Shown here: piece after piece, positions 32,901 to 47,900 of the stretch
Layout: the number at the start of each line of letters is the position of its first letter
Position numbering within the stretch: the first letter of the stretch is position 1
Source of the DNA: Rhodopirellula islandica
Lineage (GTDB): Bacteria; Planctomycetota; Planctomycetia; Pirellulales; Pirellulaceae
DNA: 64,000 bases
NCBI RefSeq assembly: GCF_001027925.1
Contig: NZ_LECT01000055.1
Span: 62,001-126,000 of the forward strand
Reading direction: 5' to 3'
The notes under the pieces: model-generated
The model's database searches: none
Told to the model about the DNA's origin: nothing
What the model saw: the letters and a program-made list of their open reading frames with translations, nothing else
Program-made: the position numbers and the translations under genes

Positions 32901-35900
32901 CTGGATGCGAACCTATGGGTGTCAGATCAAATTGGTCGACGCCATGCTCGACATCCTGAGTTCGGTGCTGGAGCCCGACGAAACGATCGTGCTCAGTGGG
33001 ACCAGCGGTTTTGCCCTGGGACAAAACGGTTCGATCGGGCATCGCACCGGTCCCTGGCGTTCGTGTCACCTGCACGTGCCGCTGGTCTGCTCCGGTGGAT
33101 CTGGGCTGCGATCTCGATTGGTTGCCTCAGCCGATGAAGTCGCTGCGGTGATCGGCATCCGATTGGGCAACCCGAGTGGGGACCTTTTGCCAACCCATCT
33201 GTTTGCTGGTGAAAACGTTGTGGACACTCCAACGGAAGAATCCAACCCCGAGGAATCTTTGCCTTCAAATGCCTCGTCGCCTTCGCCAACGGAGCGTGTT
33301 ATCACCCAACATCGCAGCGTTCCCATTGCGATCACCACCAACGATTGGTTTTACGTTCCTTCGGACGACCACTCCTTGCCCAGTGATGCAGTCGAGCGAT
33401 GTCACCTGTACCTGAAGCCCGATGATCTTGACGACTTCAACAACGTGGTGCGTTTGCGACAAGAAGAGGCGGACCGACTTCACCAAACCCTTTTGAACGA
33501 ATTTCATCAAACAGAGTGATTCATGATTGTTGGCGTGCCCTCGGAAATCAAGACCGACGAATACCGTGTTGGCATGTTGCCCGTCGGGGTCGCAGAACTG
33601 ACTCAAGCCGGTCACACCGTTTTGGTGCAAGCCGGGGCGGGCCTGGGATCGGGGTTGCCCGACCATGACTACCTCCGGGCGGGTGCCGAATTGGTTGCCA
33701 CGGCCGAAGACATTTTCGCGCGAGCGGACTTGATTGTGAAAGTCAAAGAGCCTCAGGTTTCGGAGTACGAATTGATTCGTCCCGGCCAACTGGTGTTCAC
33801 GTACTTTCACTTCGCGGCCGACGACTCGCTGACCAAAGCCATGCTCGATAGCGGCGCGACCTGCCTCGCGTATGAAACGCTCCGCAACAGCTCGGGACAA
33901 CTTCCGCTGTTGACACCGATGAGCGAAGTGGCCGGCCGGATGAGCATCCAAGAAGGTGCGAAGTTCCTCGAACGACCTCAAATGGGACGTGGCATCTTGC
34001 TGGGTGGTGTTCCTGGTGTCGCCCCCGCTCACATCACCATCCTGGGTGGCGGCGTGGTGGGCGCGAACGCGGCCAAAATCGCCGCTGGATTCCAAGCCGA
34101 CGTGGCGATTTTGGACGTCAACCTGGACCGCTTGCGGTACCTCGATGACGTGATGCCCGCCAACGTGAACACGTTGTACAGCGATCGGCACAACATCGTC
34201 GAACAACTGGAACGAGCCGACCTCGTGATTGGTTCCGTGTTGATCCCTGGCGGCCGCGCGCCCAACTTGGTTCGCGCCGAAGACCTTCGCATCATGAAGT
34301 CGGGTGCAGTGGTCATCGATGTCGCGGTCGACCAAGGCGGTTGCATCGAAACCAGTCGCCCGACCACGCACAGCGAGCCCACGTTCATCATCGACGAGGT
34401 CGTCCACTACTGCGTCGCCAACATGCCCGGAGCGGTCGGCCGGACAAGCACCTTCGCGCTCTGCAACGCGACGATGCGGTGGGTCATGAAAGTCGCTGCG
34501 GCAGGAATGGATGGCGTCCTGCAAGACACTGGCCCGCTTCAAACCGCAGTCAACATCCACGCCGGCAAAATCGTCCACGAAGCCGTCTCCAACGCCTACC
34601 AAGCCTGAGCGCAAGAGACCTGTCGTCCCTTCAGGTTCCATTGGCTAACGCCAATGGCTACACCCTGTCGCCACTTCGTGGCTGAACCGTTCACGCGAGC
34701 CGGTTCCATTGGCTGACGCCAATGGCACTATCTTGTCGCCACTTCGTGGCTGGAACGTCCTCGCTAGCCAGGTCTTCGTGGCTGGGACATTCACGCCAGC
34801 TCTCTCGACACAACCATCCAACCATCCAACCATCCAACCATCCAACCATCCAACCATCCAACCATCCAACCATCCAACCATCCAACCATCCAACCAGTCC
34901 CAACCAGTCCCAACGGGACGACACGTTGTCGCCACGGGCGCAAGCCCGTGGATGCCCGACAACCCACACCCCCAAAAGCCCCGAAGGGGTGACAGGTGTC
35001 GGGACCTGGCATGAGACCTGTAGTCCCTTCAGGACTTGGTGAACTCGTTCCTTGCCGAGTCCATTGGCTGACGCCAATGGCTACACCCTGTCGCCACTTC
35101 GTGGCTGAAACGTTCACGCCAGCCGTGTCCATCGGCTGACGCCAATGGCACCATCCTGCCGCCACTTCATGGCTGAACCGTTCACGCTAGCATTCGCCGC
35201 TGCCTAAACTCCGCGCGGGGCTGGGACCTGCACTCATCTGATTCAAGCTTCAGAACCGATCACTCGTCCAATTCGGCATCGTCGGATTTGGAATCAGATT
35301 CGCTAGGCTCAATTTCGGCTGGCTTCGCTTCGTCCGCTGGCGAAGTTCCTTGCTTGGACGACGAATCTTCCTCTGGTTCACCGAACAGAAGTTCGGGTGC
35401 GTTTGGATCCTCCAACCACTCGATTCGCTCGACGGTCACGTAGTCGTAGTCATTGAACAAAACTCGGACGTGGGTTTCCCCCGCATCGCCTCGGACCACA
35501 AACACGTAGCTGGCCGCTTCCGCGTCGGTGTGGTCGTCGGTCAATTCCCAATCGTAGGCGACGTACTGGACCGTTCCCACCTCTTCCAGGATCGTTGGAT
35601 TCTCTTTGATCAACTCGTGAGTCGATTGCGCCATCGCGGAATCGAAGGGCACAGGAATGGTCTCCAACTGCACTCGCGTGTCCAAGTCCGTCTCGTCGGG
35701 AATCAAATCCACGCGGTCGAACCATTCGTCTTCCTTGGCGCTGACCTCGACCCGCACGATCGCCTCGCCCACCGTTCCAATCACGCGGTAAAAGTACTCG
35801 TCGGTGTAGACCGAATTGTCGAGGTTGTGCTCCGCGGCGAACTCAACCGACTCAATCTCGCCCACCTTTTCTTGGAGGACTTCATTTTCCGACAACGCGT

Positions 35901-38900
35901 GCTGCAATGCCGTGGGGGTCTCCTCGTCGTCGGCCATGTAGTCGTAATTGACCGCATTGAGTTCGCTGGCAAGCCTTTCGACCGCGTAGTACCCCAGCCC
36001 CAAGACACCTCCGCACATCAGCAACATCGTCACCGAAACAATTGCGACGATGATCACCGTGTTCTTGGAAGAACCACCGCCACCGGACGATGAATTCGGA
36101 ACCGGTTGGCTGTACGGTGAGTGCGGCGCGTGGGACATGGATGAATGTCTTGATTGAATGAATGCCGAAAGAAAGCGATGCCGACCGAAGTATAAACAAA
36201 AACGGGCCGGTGAATTTCACCGGCCCGTTCGCATTCTTCGGATCCCTCTTCATTCCGTCTCCGCGGATGCATCGCAATGAAACGCGATGCATCCACCACC
36301 AGAACTCATCGCCATCACTGCAGCGGAACGATCATCCGGGTGTTCCCACGACGAATGATCAATCGCAATGGGATGCCTTGCCGCTTGGCTTCCGCAATGA
36401 TCACTTGCAATTCGTTCACCGATTGGACCGCGTTTCCACCGGCACTTTCGATCACATCGCCGGCCATCAGTCCCGACTCCGCCGCGATTCCATCGTCTTC
36501 GACTCCGACCACGATCAATCCCGATTCCATTCCCGTGTATCCATAGCGCCGAGCGGATTCAGGAGTGATTGGTTCGAGCTTGGCACCCAGAACACTGCCG
36601 CCATGGAACATCGCCATCGCTTCACTGGTTCGCTCTTGCAGATCAACGGTCTTGTCCAGCGTTTCGCCGTCGCGATTGATGACCATCGACACGCTCGCCC
36701 CTGGAGGGCGACTGGCGATGTAGTTGACCAATTGCGAACTGCTACGGACTTTCTTTCCATCCACACTGACAACCACATCGCCTGGTTGCAGATTCGCATT
36801 CGCGGCGGGTTGTTTGTCCAACACGCCTTGAATCAGCGCACCGTCTTTGACCTTCAAACCCATTTCATCGACCAACTCCGGCGTCACATCGCGGACTTGG
36901 GCCCCCAAGAATCCTCGCCGCACTTGACCGTTTTCGATAATCGACGTCAGCACGGGCCGAGCCAGCGAAACAGGGATTGCGAATCCGATGCCGGCGCTGG
37001 CACCGCTGCGAGAAAGAATGGCTGTGTTGATCCCGACCAACTCGCCACGCAAATTCACCAATGGGCCACCTGAATTCCCCGGGTTGATGGCCGCGTCGGT
37101 TTGCAAGAAGTCCTCGAATCCTTGACCGTTGTTGACGATCTGACGGTTGCGATTCTTGCCACTGATGATGCCCGCGGTCACCGTTTGATCCAAACCGAAG
37201 GGACTGCCGATCGCCAGCACCCAATCACCGACTTGAATGGCATCGGAATCACCGAAGGCGATCGCCCGCAGGCCTTCGGCCTCAATTTTCAAGACCGCCA
37301 AATCTGTTTCTGGGTCCGTCCCCACCACTTCGGCGGGCAATCGGCGATCGTCGCTCAGCTCCACATACACTTCGTCGGCGCCTTCCACCACGTGATTGTT
37401 GGTCAGGATGTACCCGTCTTCTCGAACAACCACACCACTGCCCTGGCCTTCGCGAGCGGGCATCTGCTGGCCGCCTCGCGAACGCTCCTCAAAGAAATCA
37501 TCGAACCCAGGCGGCAACTGGCTTCGCAGTCCCGGCGGCAAACGATTGCTCACGGACTTGGCCGTCGTCTTGGAACTGATGCTGACAACGCTGGGACGCA
37601 TCGCTTCGGCAACGGTTCGAAAGGAAGCCGACAAATCCTGAGCCGTGTTCAGTCCCTGCCCCGGATCGATCGACGTCGCAGCCCGATTCGTTTGATCCGC
37701 CATCGCGTCGGACCGCATGCCATCCGGCAAACTCACCACGACAGCGGTGGTCAGCGTGGCAAGCCACAAACTTCCCAAAGCAAAACTGATTGGTTTCCAT
37801 TGATTTCGCATCGTGAATATTTTCTCCTGAGAGGGGATGGTCGGGGTGAGTGATACTTCGCTCGTACCGTGGCGAAGTCAACGCACCATCGCGAGACCTC
37901 GGCCAAACTCTTGTCATGGAAAGCTCGCCTCCGACTCCGGCACGGATTGCCATGACTTTTCAGAGCAGTACTACTGAGGAGGATGCCCGTTTGGTTCACT
38001 TTGAACCGGAGATGAATTTCGAGGCACACCTCCGAATTGTGCCCCTGAGTCCCCGGTTCGGTCCCAAATGTGCAATCCCTGGGTCTCACGCTCGCAGCAG
38101 GCAAGAACACACGAATCGCCTGGCTGAGATCGCCAATCGGGTGTGCGTTATTGAGCAACGTGCGCACTCACGCTGTCGAATGTCAAAATGGTCAAGCTGT
38201 TCCGCATCGACGCATGAAATTCCCTTTCACGCCAATGAGGGAAAACTAATTTCCGCTCGACAGTCAACAAGGGACTTTGCTAGCATGCTCGTTCAGCATG
38301 TTGCGGGTGCCGACATGCCCAACGCGGTAGGAAACCACGAATCCATGATGCGACAAACAGTAACGGTAATTTTGGCCGGAGGTCGTGGCTCACGACTGGA
38401 ACCACTCACGCGCGATCGAGCGAAGCCGGCGGTGCCCATTGGCGGCGCTTATCGCATCATCGACTTTGTGCTGAGCAATTGTTTGAACAGCGATATGCGA
38501 CGGCTGTTGCTGTTGACGCAGTACAAAGCCCAGTCGCTGGACCGACACATCAACGTGGCCTGGCGGAACTATTTCTGCCGTGAATTGGGCGAATTCATCG
38601 ACGTCGTTCCGCCTCAGCAACGCATCGATGACAATTGGTACCAAGGCACCGCCGACGCGGTCTACCAAAACATCTACGCGATTGAACGCGAAGCCCCCGA
38701 ATACGTGGTGATTTTGGCAGGCGACCACCTGTACAAAATGAACTATGAATCGATGGTGAACTTTCATCATCGCAAAGGCGCGGATGTCACCGTCGGCGCG
38801 CTGCGTGTCAGTCGCGAGGAAGCAAGACAGTTCGGCGTGATGCAGGTCGACACCGACAATCGGTTGGTGGAATTTCAGGAAAAACCAGAAAACCCGCGTC

Positions 38901-41900
38901 CCACACTCGACGATCCCGATGTCTGCTTGGCATCCATGGGCATCTACGTGTTCAACACCCGGTTCCTGTTCGAGCGACTGTGTGACGACGCGACTCAGCC
39001 CGACAGTGACCACGACTTCGGCAAAAACATCATCCCGGGTGCGATCAAGGACAGCCAAGTCTTTGCGTTCCCGTTCACCGACGAGAATCGCAAACGCGAA
39101 GCGTACTGGCGAGATGTCGGCACGCTGGAGGCTTACTACGAAGCCAACATGGACCTGGTTGGCGTTGATCCTCAACTGAATCTGTATGACCGACAGTGGC
39201 CGATCCGTTCGTTCCAGCCTCAACTTCCGCCCCCCAAGTTTGTCTTCGGCAGCGAAGGCCGCTCGTCACGTCGCGGGGAAGCATTGGATTCAATCGTCTG
39301 CCAAGGCGCAATCATCAGTGGCGGTTGTGTTCGCCGCAGCGTCATCGGCACGGGCTGTCGCATCAACAGCTACGCTCAAGTTGAAGACAGCATTTTGTTT
39401 GACGATGTGAACGTCGGCCGCCATAGTCGCATCCGCCGCGCCATCATCGACAAGGGAGTTCAGATCCCGCCAGAAACAGAAATTGGATATGATCTGGCGA
39501 TGGACCGCGCTCGTGGTCTAACAGTCACTGACAGTGGACTCGTTGTGATAGCGCGCGGCGAAATGATCGCCCCCCCAGTCACCACGAATGGATCCCCTGG
39601 TCCATCCCCGACTTTGACTTCCTGACCGCTGTCTTCGGCCAATGCTGAGGGCCTCCTTGCTACCCTTCGCAGCACCGTGAATCCGTCTCTGATCGCCGCT
39701 GGTTTCTTCTTTGCAGCGGTCTTGGTTGCAATAGGCTATTTCGTTGGCCGGCGGCGACGCAAACTCCCGACTGCCGTCCCCGAAGGTCCGATCATTCACG
39801 AGGACGAACGTCAGCGAATGCTGGGTTTGCTCGAAGGTCTTTCGCGATGGACCAACGAATACTCTGGCAACGTTTCGAACTACCAAAGCGAACTGGGCGA
39901 ACTCAGCGACGCGATGCGAATCAGCATCCAACAATCGCGATCCGGATCCACTCGTACCGGCAACCAGGCTGACAACCAACACGCCAGCGACGCTCGCATG
40001 GTGACGCTGATCAATCAGATCATGTCCACCAACACCGAATTGCAAACTCGGTTGGAGGCCGCCGAAAAACAGCTGGAAGAACAGACTGAGCAGATTCAGT
40101 CCTACCTGACAGAAGCTCGCACAGACGGGTTGACGGGATTGTACAACCGCCGCGCGTTCGACAAAAAACTGGATGAACTCTTTGTGGCTTACCGCGGTGG
40201 CGGCAAGTCCTTCACGCTGATCTTGATCGACATCGATCACTTCAAAATGATCAACGACACGCACGGTCACCCCGTCGGCGACGTTGTCTTGCAACAGATT
40301 TCTCAACGCCTGGGCAACGGCATGCAAGACGCCGAGATCGTCTCGCGATTTGGCGGCGAGGAATTCGCGATCCTGACCTATCTGCCAATCCGAGTGGCAG
40401 CGGACAAGGCCAACAAACTAAGAGAACGCATGGCCAATGACACCATCGAAATCGGCTCCGCCGATTTGACCGTCACGTTGAGCGTCGGGCTGAGCACGCC
40501 ACATGAAGACTTGGTCATCGGTCCCATCGTGCGTCGCGCCGACGAGGCTCTGTATTCCGCGAAAAACATGGGTCGCAACCGAGTGTATTTCAACGATGGA
40601 AACGGGGCACAACTGATTGGTGCTCCGGAGATTGTCCGCTCCTAGAGACGCTCGGCAGGAAGGAGCAGGCACAACCATGTGAGCCGTTTGGGCGTTCGCC
40701 TGGGCCGCGAAGTGTTTGGTTTTGACACCGCTTTGGACTGCGCAGGTTTTGTTACTCGACTTCGCCCCAACGGGGCAGCCCTATGCCAGCCCAGGGCAAC
40801 GCCCTGGGTTGTGGCTTCGAATCGACCAAGAATTCCAATCTCAAGCTGACGCTCGGCAACTACTTTCCGTCTAGCAATCGCGCCGGATTGGTCTGGGTCC
40901 AAGCCTGGATGCGGGCTTCGTCGATGCCCAATTCTTGGCGGAGCTTTTCCGTCATGCTTTGAACGGATGTCGCGCACCCAGCGAAGTGTGTGCGGCACTC
41001 GGCCCACGCCGCACCGTCATCATCCACGTGCACGTTTTGACCGGCCAAGGCATACGTCCCAGGCCCCAACCCAGCCGCACTGATCGCATCACTGACGATG
41101 ATGATGTTCTGTTCGGGCACACACTTCAAATAGTTGCCCAGCGCCATCATCGGAATGTGAAAGCCATCGGCAATGAAGCTGATCGCCAACCGCGAGGCAC
41201 GTGAGAGAACTCGCTGCACAATGTTGTCGTGACGAGGCACTTCCGAGGGACACGCGTTGCCCAGGTGAGTGAACATGGTCAGCCCAGAATCCATCGCGAC
41301 ATCCAAATCCTTCAACGTCGCGTTGGTGTGCCCTGCCGCCACGATGATTCCCTGATCACTCAACCAGTTCGTTGTTTTGCCGGCGGAGTCTTGCTCCGGT
41401 GCCAACGTGACCAATCGAACATGCCCGCGGCCTGCATCCACCAATCGCTGCGCGTCCTCCAGATTCGCGGCACGGATCTCGGATTTGGGATGCGCCCCGG
41501 CGTAGCCATCCAAAGGGGAAAGGAACGGTCCTTCCACATGGATTCCAGCGACCGTGTTCGCAACCTCGTCATCCTGTTCCATCGCGTCCACCAGGCGGCC
41601 GATGCGCGCGCACATGGCGTCCATCGAGTCGGTGATCACCGTGCCCAAGCACCGATCCACCTGATGCGATCGCATGGCTCGACAGGCGTCCAGAACCTGC
41701 TCGATCGACAACTCATCGCCGTTGAAATCCACGCCCGCGTAACCGTTGACTTGCAGATCGACGTGGCTCAATTGCCAGGCTCCATCGAATTGCGAGTGTC
41801 GCGATCCAGATCAGCGGACGACGCGATGTCAATGATCAGAGTCGCATTGGGATGCTGATGCAGTGCCGAAGCCGGAACCATGGGGTCGTTGACCACCGAC

Positions 41901-44900
41901 AATGTTTTCGCAACCGCTTCGGCCTTTTGAGCGTCGGGCACGGAACAGAAGATCTGACGTGACTTCAGGATCTGCTGAACCGACATGCTGATCGCTTGCG
42001 TCGGCACTTCCTCGAGAGACGAGAACCAACCTTCGCCGACCTGTTGCTCGCGACACCGTTGGTCCAAGTCCACCAAAAGATACGGGTCGGTGGTGGTGAA
42101 GTTGGCGGGCGGATCGTTGAACGCCAGATGCGCGTTCTCACCGATTCCCACCAAGGACACGTCGATGCGTGTTTGACGAAGCAAATCGCCCACACGCTTC
42201 ATCGTTTCCACCGGGTCGTGATCCCCACGAAGAAAATGAAACTCACCTGGCGAAACCTTTTCGACAAAGCGTTCGCGAAGGTATTTGCAAAACGAAGCGG
42301 GATGATCCGGCGATATCCCAACATACTCGTCGAGATGGAAACCGGTCACTTTGGACCAATCGATGCCTGGTTGTTCTGCCAGAGACGACAAAACTTCAAA
42401 CTGGGACGCACCGGTCGCCACAACGATATTGGCATGACCGTACTCGTTCAGTGCCATTCGGATGGAATCGGCGGCATTTCGGCCCACCCACAGCCCCATT
42501 TCGAAGCGGTCAGCGGCTAGGATCTTGTTCAACATTGGCGGTCGCAGAAGGCGGCTAACAAATCATTCGTTCATCGACAAGGCTTCATTGTGACACAGCC
42601 GGTAGCAGTAAACGAGAGTGGTTGGAAACGATATCGTCGAATTGGCCCCGCGATTGTGGTCGCGGCCGTCGTCCTCGGCCCCGGAAGCATCGTCAGCGCC
42701 AGCCGTGTGGCGTGCGGCGAAGGCTTTGATCTGCTGTGGATCGTGCCTCTGGCCGGCATTTTGATGATCGGAATGACCGCTGCCTCGATGACCATCGGCG
42801 TTTGCAAAGAAAAAACACTGTGCGGCCTGGTCGCCGATCGTTTTGGACGCTGGGCCGCATGGGTCGTCGGGTTATCCCTGCTGATTGCGATCACGTTGTT
42901 TCAAGCCTCCAACAACAATGCGATGTGGATGGCGGTCAGTGGTTTCATTGGCCACGAAACAGTGGACAAATGGTCAACGCTCGGCCGTGCATCGGGATTG
43001 CTGCTGTTCAACGGAGCCATCATTGCATTGGTGTGGCTCGGCCGCCGCGACCTGTATCGCTGGATCGAACGAGCGATGGCGTTCCTCGTCGGTGCAATGG
43101 TTCTCTCGTTTGGAGCCAGCATGTTTGCATCGGCACCGGATTGGAGCGAAGTCATCGGCGGACTGATCCCCCGTTTGCCGACCCCGGACACAACCACCAC
43201 GCTGCCAACCGAAGCCGAAGCGGTGGCCAGTTCCGACAACGCTTCGATCGCCTGGATGAGCATGGCAGCGCTCGTCGCCACAACGTTCTCCGTTGCCGGT
43301 GCGTTTTACCAGTCCTACCAGGTCAAAGAAAAAGGCTGGAAACGCGACAACCTCTCGACTGGTTTGGTCGACGTGTTTGTGGGCATTTCTTCCTTGGCCC
43401 TGATCACGGGGATGATCTACGTCACCGCCGCAACAGCCCTGCACGGCAACATCGCCCCCAAGGATCTGACCGACGCGTCCGTCGTCGCCTTGTCACTCGA
43501 ACCGCTGTTCGGTTCCTGGGCCCGGATCGTTTTCTCCATCGGAATCTTCGCCGGTGCGGCCAGTTCGTTCCTGGTCAACGCGTTGATCGGCGGCGTCGTC
43601 TTCTGCGACGCGATCGGAACGGATTGTCGAGTATCCTCTCAACCGGTCCGGCGAGCCACCATTGCAGCGTTGCTCGCTGGATGGGCAGTTGCCAGCCTGG
43701 CCGCGTTGACCGATGTCGATCTGGTCAGCTTCATCGTCATCGCCCAGTCTCTGACCGTGCTTTGCTTTCCTTTGCTTGCCGGCGTGATCGTTTGGCAGTT
43801 GCACACCTTGGACCGTCACGATGTCGCCTGGCCCATCCGAGTGCTCGCCTGGATCGGCTTGGCCGTCGTGATCGCCCTGTCCCTGAAAACGCTCAGCGGG
43901 TTGATCTGAGCGTGTTCGCGACAATCAGTTGAAACCGAGCCGCGACCGAGGCCACCGACTCAGTGAATCGCCGCGGCAAACAGTTTCGAGATCCGAGCCT
44001 GTTGGTCGGGTGTGATCCAGCGCAGATCAATTGCCACACCGTCATCGGAAGGTTCTGCCAACAAACACGCGTCCCCCTTGGCCAATCGCTCGACGATGAC
44101 CGCGGGGCTGGCCGTGTTGACCCGCAACAGCACCTGTCGAGAGGGCAACTGGCCCGCGTCGAGAGACATCGACGCAGGCTCCTGCGTTACCGTCGCCGAC
44201 GTCACGCCGTCCACCCCTGACAACTGCGTCGCCAATCGCTCCGCTCGATCGTGCAAGTTGCTTTCGCTGGCGGCGATCAAACGGTCCACTGGCAACCCAC
44301 TGTCACAAGCCAGAAGCGCCGCCGCGTTCAACATCGCGACCAGCGCATCGGGTGCCTGCAGCATCGAAACACGCGGGTCTTCGTCCCACGCCTTCATCCA
44401 TTCGGAGCGTCCGATCAGCATGCCCATGCCAGGTGTTCCGGTCAGAACTCCGCCGCCCAACAAAACCGCATCAGCACCTGCCTTGATCAACGACGCAGCA
44501 CTGCTGCAGTTTTCCGAAGACCCACCCAACAGCCGAATCGAGGGTGCCACCACGACTTCTGAAACATGATGCTTGCGTCGCGATTCCGGATCGAGCGAGC
44601 AGGACGCTTTTGACAACCGCACCAAGGTCGTGGTTCGTTGACCGCCGAACGATCGACTGGGACAGCCCCCCATTGCGCTGACCACGTCGGCTTCTGTGAA
44701 GCCTTCGGCCGTGCCCACTTCGCGGACTGAGCCCCCGGTCCAGCGTTGCAATTCATCGGCCAAGTAAGCGGAACTGCCCGCTTGCATCGGGATCGCACAA
44801 CAACGCGGCACGAGAATCCGTCCGGATCGCCGGCCACACTGTCCGAGCAGGCTCAAACCTGCATCAAATGAGTTGACCACCAGGACTTGAATGTCGGTGC

Positions 44901-47900
44901 CACTGGCGTCGGACAAAAACCGTTCAACGGGTTGAGTGCAGCGTTGTCCCTGAGGCAGAACGCAGTCGCCCATCAAATAAGGCGCCGCAGCGGCCATCAC
45001 CGCTGTGTCCACGGCCACGCCGCTTCCAAGTTCGTGCGTCAGATTCCCTGATCCATTGATCAGAGAATGGGGACGCTGAAAGGACGCGGCTCCGGCCCAC
45101 GCGTCGCGAAAGGGTCCCGCCCCGGCTTCGGCTTGCTTGAGGATCGAATCCACCTTTTCGCGAGCCACACGGGGCAGTTCCTCGACCAACTTCGTGGCTT
45201 GGTCCTTGAGGTTCTGAGCGGTTTCCGGATCGGTCGCTTGCCGAGCCAAATCCGCCACACCACGTCGCAACAAATCCACCGTCCAGGGAGGCAGTGCCAT
45301 CAGAAATCGTTTTCAAAAGAGAAGAAGACCAGTCCGAAACCGTCCCCTCCATCATCCTCCACCCCACCCCAACACGCAAGAAAGGATTTCCGGCGACGAA
45401 TCGTCGCCACAGAACCACTCCGCTCCGATCGAAAAACAACCGGTTTGAAAGGAACATCGCAGCTCGATTTCAGCCCGTCCCAACGGAATGATGAGGTTCG
45501 ACGCCTTTTTCGGTGAACTCCGTGTCCTCGGTGGCAACCTCCCCCGAAACAATGCCCCAGCTAAAAACAATGCCCCAGCTAAAAACAATGCCCCAGCTAA
45601 ACAGGGAAGCAGAGCTGAACAGGAAAGCACGGCATGATTCGTCCCACTGAGATCAGGGGCGTTGTTGGCCCAGGAAGTCGTTGACGTTGGCGACTCGTTC
45701 TTCGGGGCCCGTTTCAGCTTTGGGAGCACCGAACATCGAACTGAAGAACCCAGGCGAATCGGACTTTTCAGTCGCTGTCGATTCCGTTCCCGTTCCGGCG
45801 AACATGTTCATCGGATTCAAACGAGCTGGATTGAATGTTTCTTTGGTTCGCTGCCAAGACGCTGACGCGGTGGTTTTCACATCCGTCATCAACCCGTCTT
45901 TGCGTTCCACAATCCGATTTTGATCGTCGTCGGGAACCAAAAAGGATGGCATGCGAAAGCTGGGAGCCTTCGGCATCGAGGGCATCTTCCAGTTCGCTGG
46001 GTTGAGTGTTTGAGCCATCTTGGAGAAAGCTCCCGGCTCCGCGTCTTGCGCAGACACCGACGTGGCAACCAGACACTGGCTGCCGACAAACAAACAAACA
46101 CAGACCGTGAGTCGATGCGAAAAAGGCGACATTTTAAAACGGGGCATTGAGAACGCTCCACGTGCTACGATTCGGAAATTCAACGTTGGATCAGCTATCG
46201 CCTTTCCGCCAGAACTGCCGCAACCCCAGTTCCCGATTTCACTTTCAAAAAAGTGTGACAAAACGGAATCAATAAGGCACGTCGACCGCATCGCAGAGGA
46301 ACCGCATGAACGGCTTGGCGTCTCGAATCAATTGCGTGATCCGGGCCACCGAATCCTTGGCGGTGATCTCTTTGGGGGCCAACGTGGCGATGCCGATGAA
46401 GTCGATCCGCCGCAAGTCCTCAATCATCGGATGGTCGCGGTCGTAGTCGCGCGGGGATGTCTTCAGCCGGTCCCCGCCCAACTCAAATGAGGTTCGAAAG
46501 GACTTGGCATCGCGAGCCCGCCGCCACGCGTTGGGATCGTCTGCGATGGCGGCTCGAATCGCCGCCAAAGATTCACGCTGAGGCCGCCACACGCCCATCC
46601 CCACAAAGCATTCTTCCGCGGACAAATGAACGTAGCCACCGGGCGCATGAATGTCGTCGGACACCGTGCCGGTGAAGCACGCGTCATGCCGCAGCGAGAT
46701 CCCCACGTTGGTCTTGTAAGGCGTCTTGTCTTTGCTGAACCGCGTGTCGCGGTGAATCCGCATCAGCGATCCACCTTGGGTTTTGTCAATCACACGCAGC
46801 ATCGGCGCCGATCGTTTCAGCGGAACGGCGAGTTGCCGAATCAGCTCGAACGCCGGTTGCCGAACATCGTTTTCGTAGCGTGCCTTGTTATCAGCGAACC
46901 ACTCCCGATGGTTGTTGTCAGTGAGGTCTTCCAGGAAATGAAACAGCTCGGGTCGAATCGGAGACGTCATCAGGATCAGGCTGCGGTTGCTTGAGGAACT
47001 TTCTTGCCTTGCATTTGATACACGTACCGCAAGATTTCTGCCACGGCTTGGTATTGCTCCGCCGGAACCTCTTGACCCACATCGACCAATTTATAAAGAG
47101 CCTGAGCCAGCTCCTTGCGTTCCACCACGGGAATGCTGTTTTCCAACGCCAATCGCCGAATCCGCTGAGCGATCATGCCTGCGCCCTTGGCCACCACGAT
47201 GGGCGCCGGCATCGTCAACGGATCGTACTTGATCGCGATCGCAAGCTCCGTTGGATTGCTGGCCACCACGTCGGCCTTGGGGACTTCCGTTCCAAGTTGC
47301 CCCATCGCCAACTGACGAGCGACCTGCCGACGACGTGCCGCGACTTGTGGGTCCGCCTCGGTGTCCTTCATCTCATCGCGAACCTCTTGGTCCGTCATCA
47401 TCATGTCTTGTTCCGTCTTCCACCACTGGTAGACATATTCAAGCAGCGCCAACACGAACAACCCCACGCCAATCCACAATGACACCCCGAACAAGGTGTC
47501 AAACATCGACTTGGCCAATTGGGGCACGGACAGCGACGCCATCGAGATCACGTCGCCATGATGTGCTCGCAGTGCTAAGTAGGCGATGCCACCGATGATG
47601 CCAACTTTGAACATCCCAAACACCAATCGCATCACGCCCTGCAAGGATAGAATCCGTTTGGCTCCGGACATCGGACTGATGTTGCTCAGCTTGGGCATCA
47701 ACTTTTCAGTCGACAGCAACAATCCCGACTGGAAGACGTTGATCAACACGCCACCGATGAACATCAAAATCATCATCGGAACCGCAGCCATCGCCAGTCG
47801 CTGTGAGATCTGCAAGATGTACTGCGTGGCATCTTGGTTGGTCATGGGGGCCAACTTGGTTTCACCGAGGGCATGCGCAATGCCTCCCGATAAATAGGCC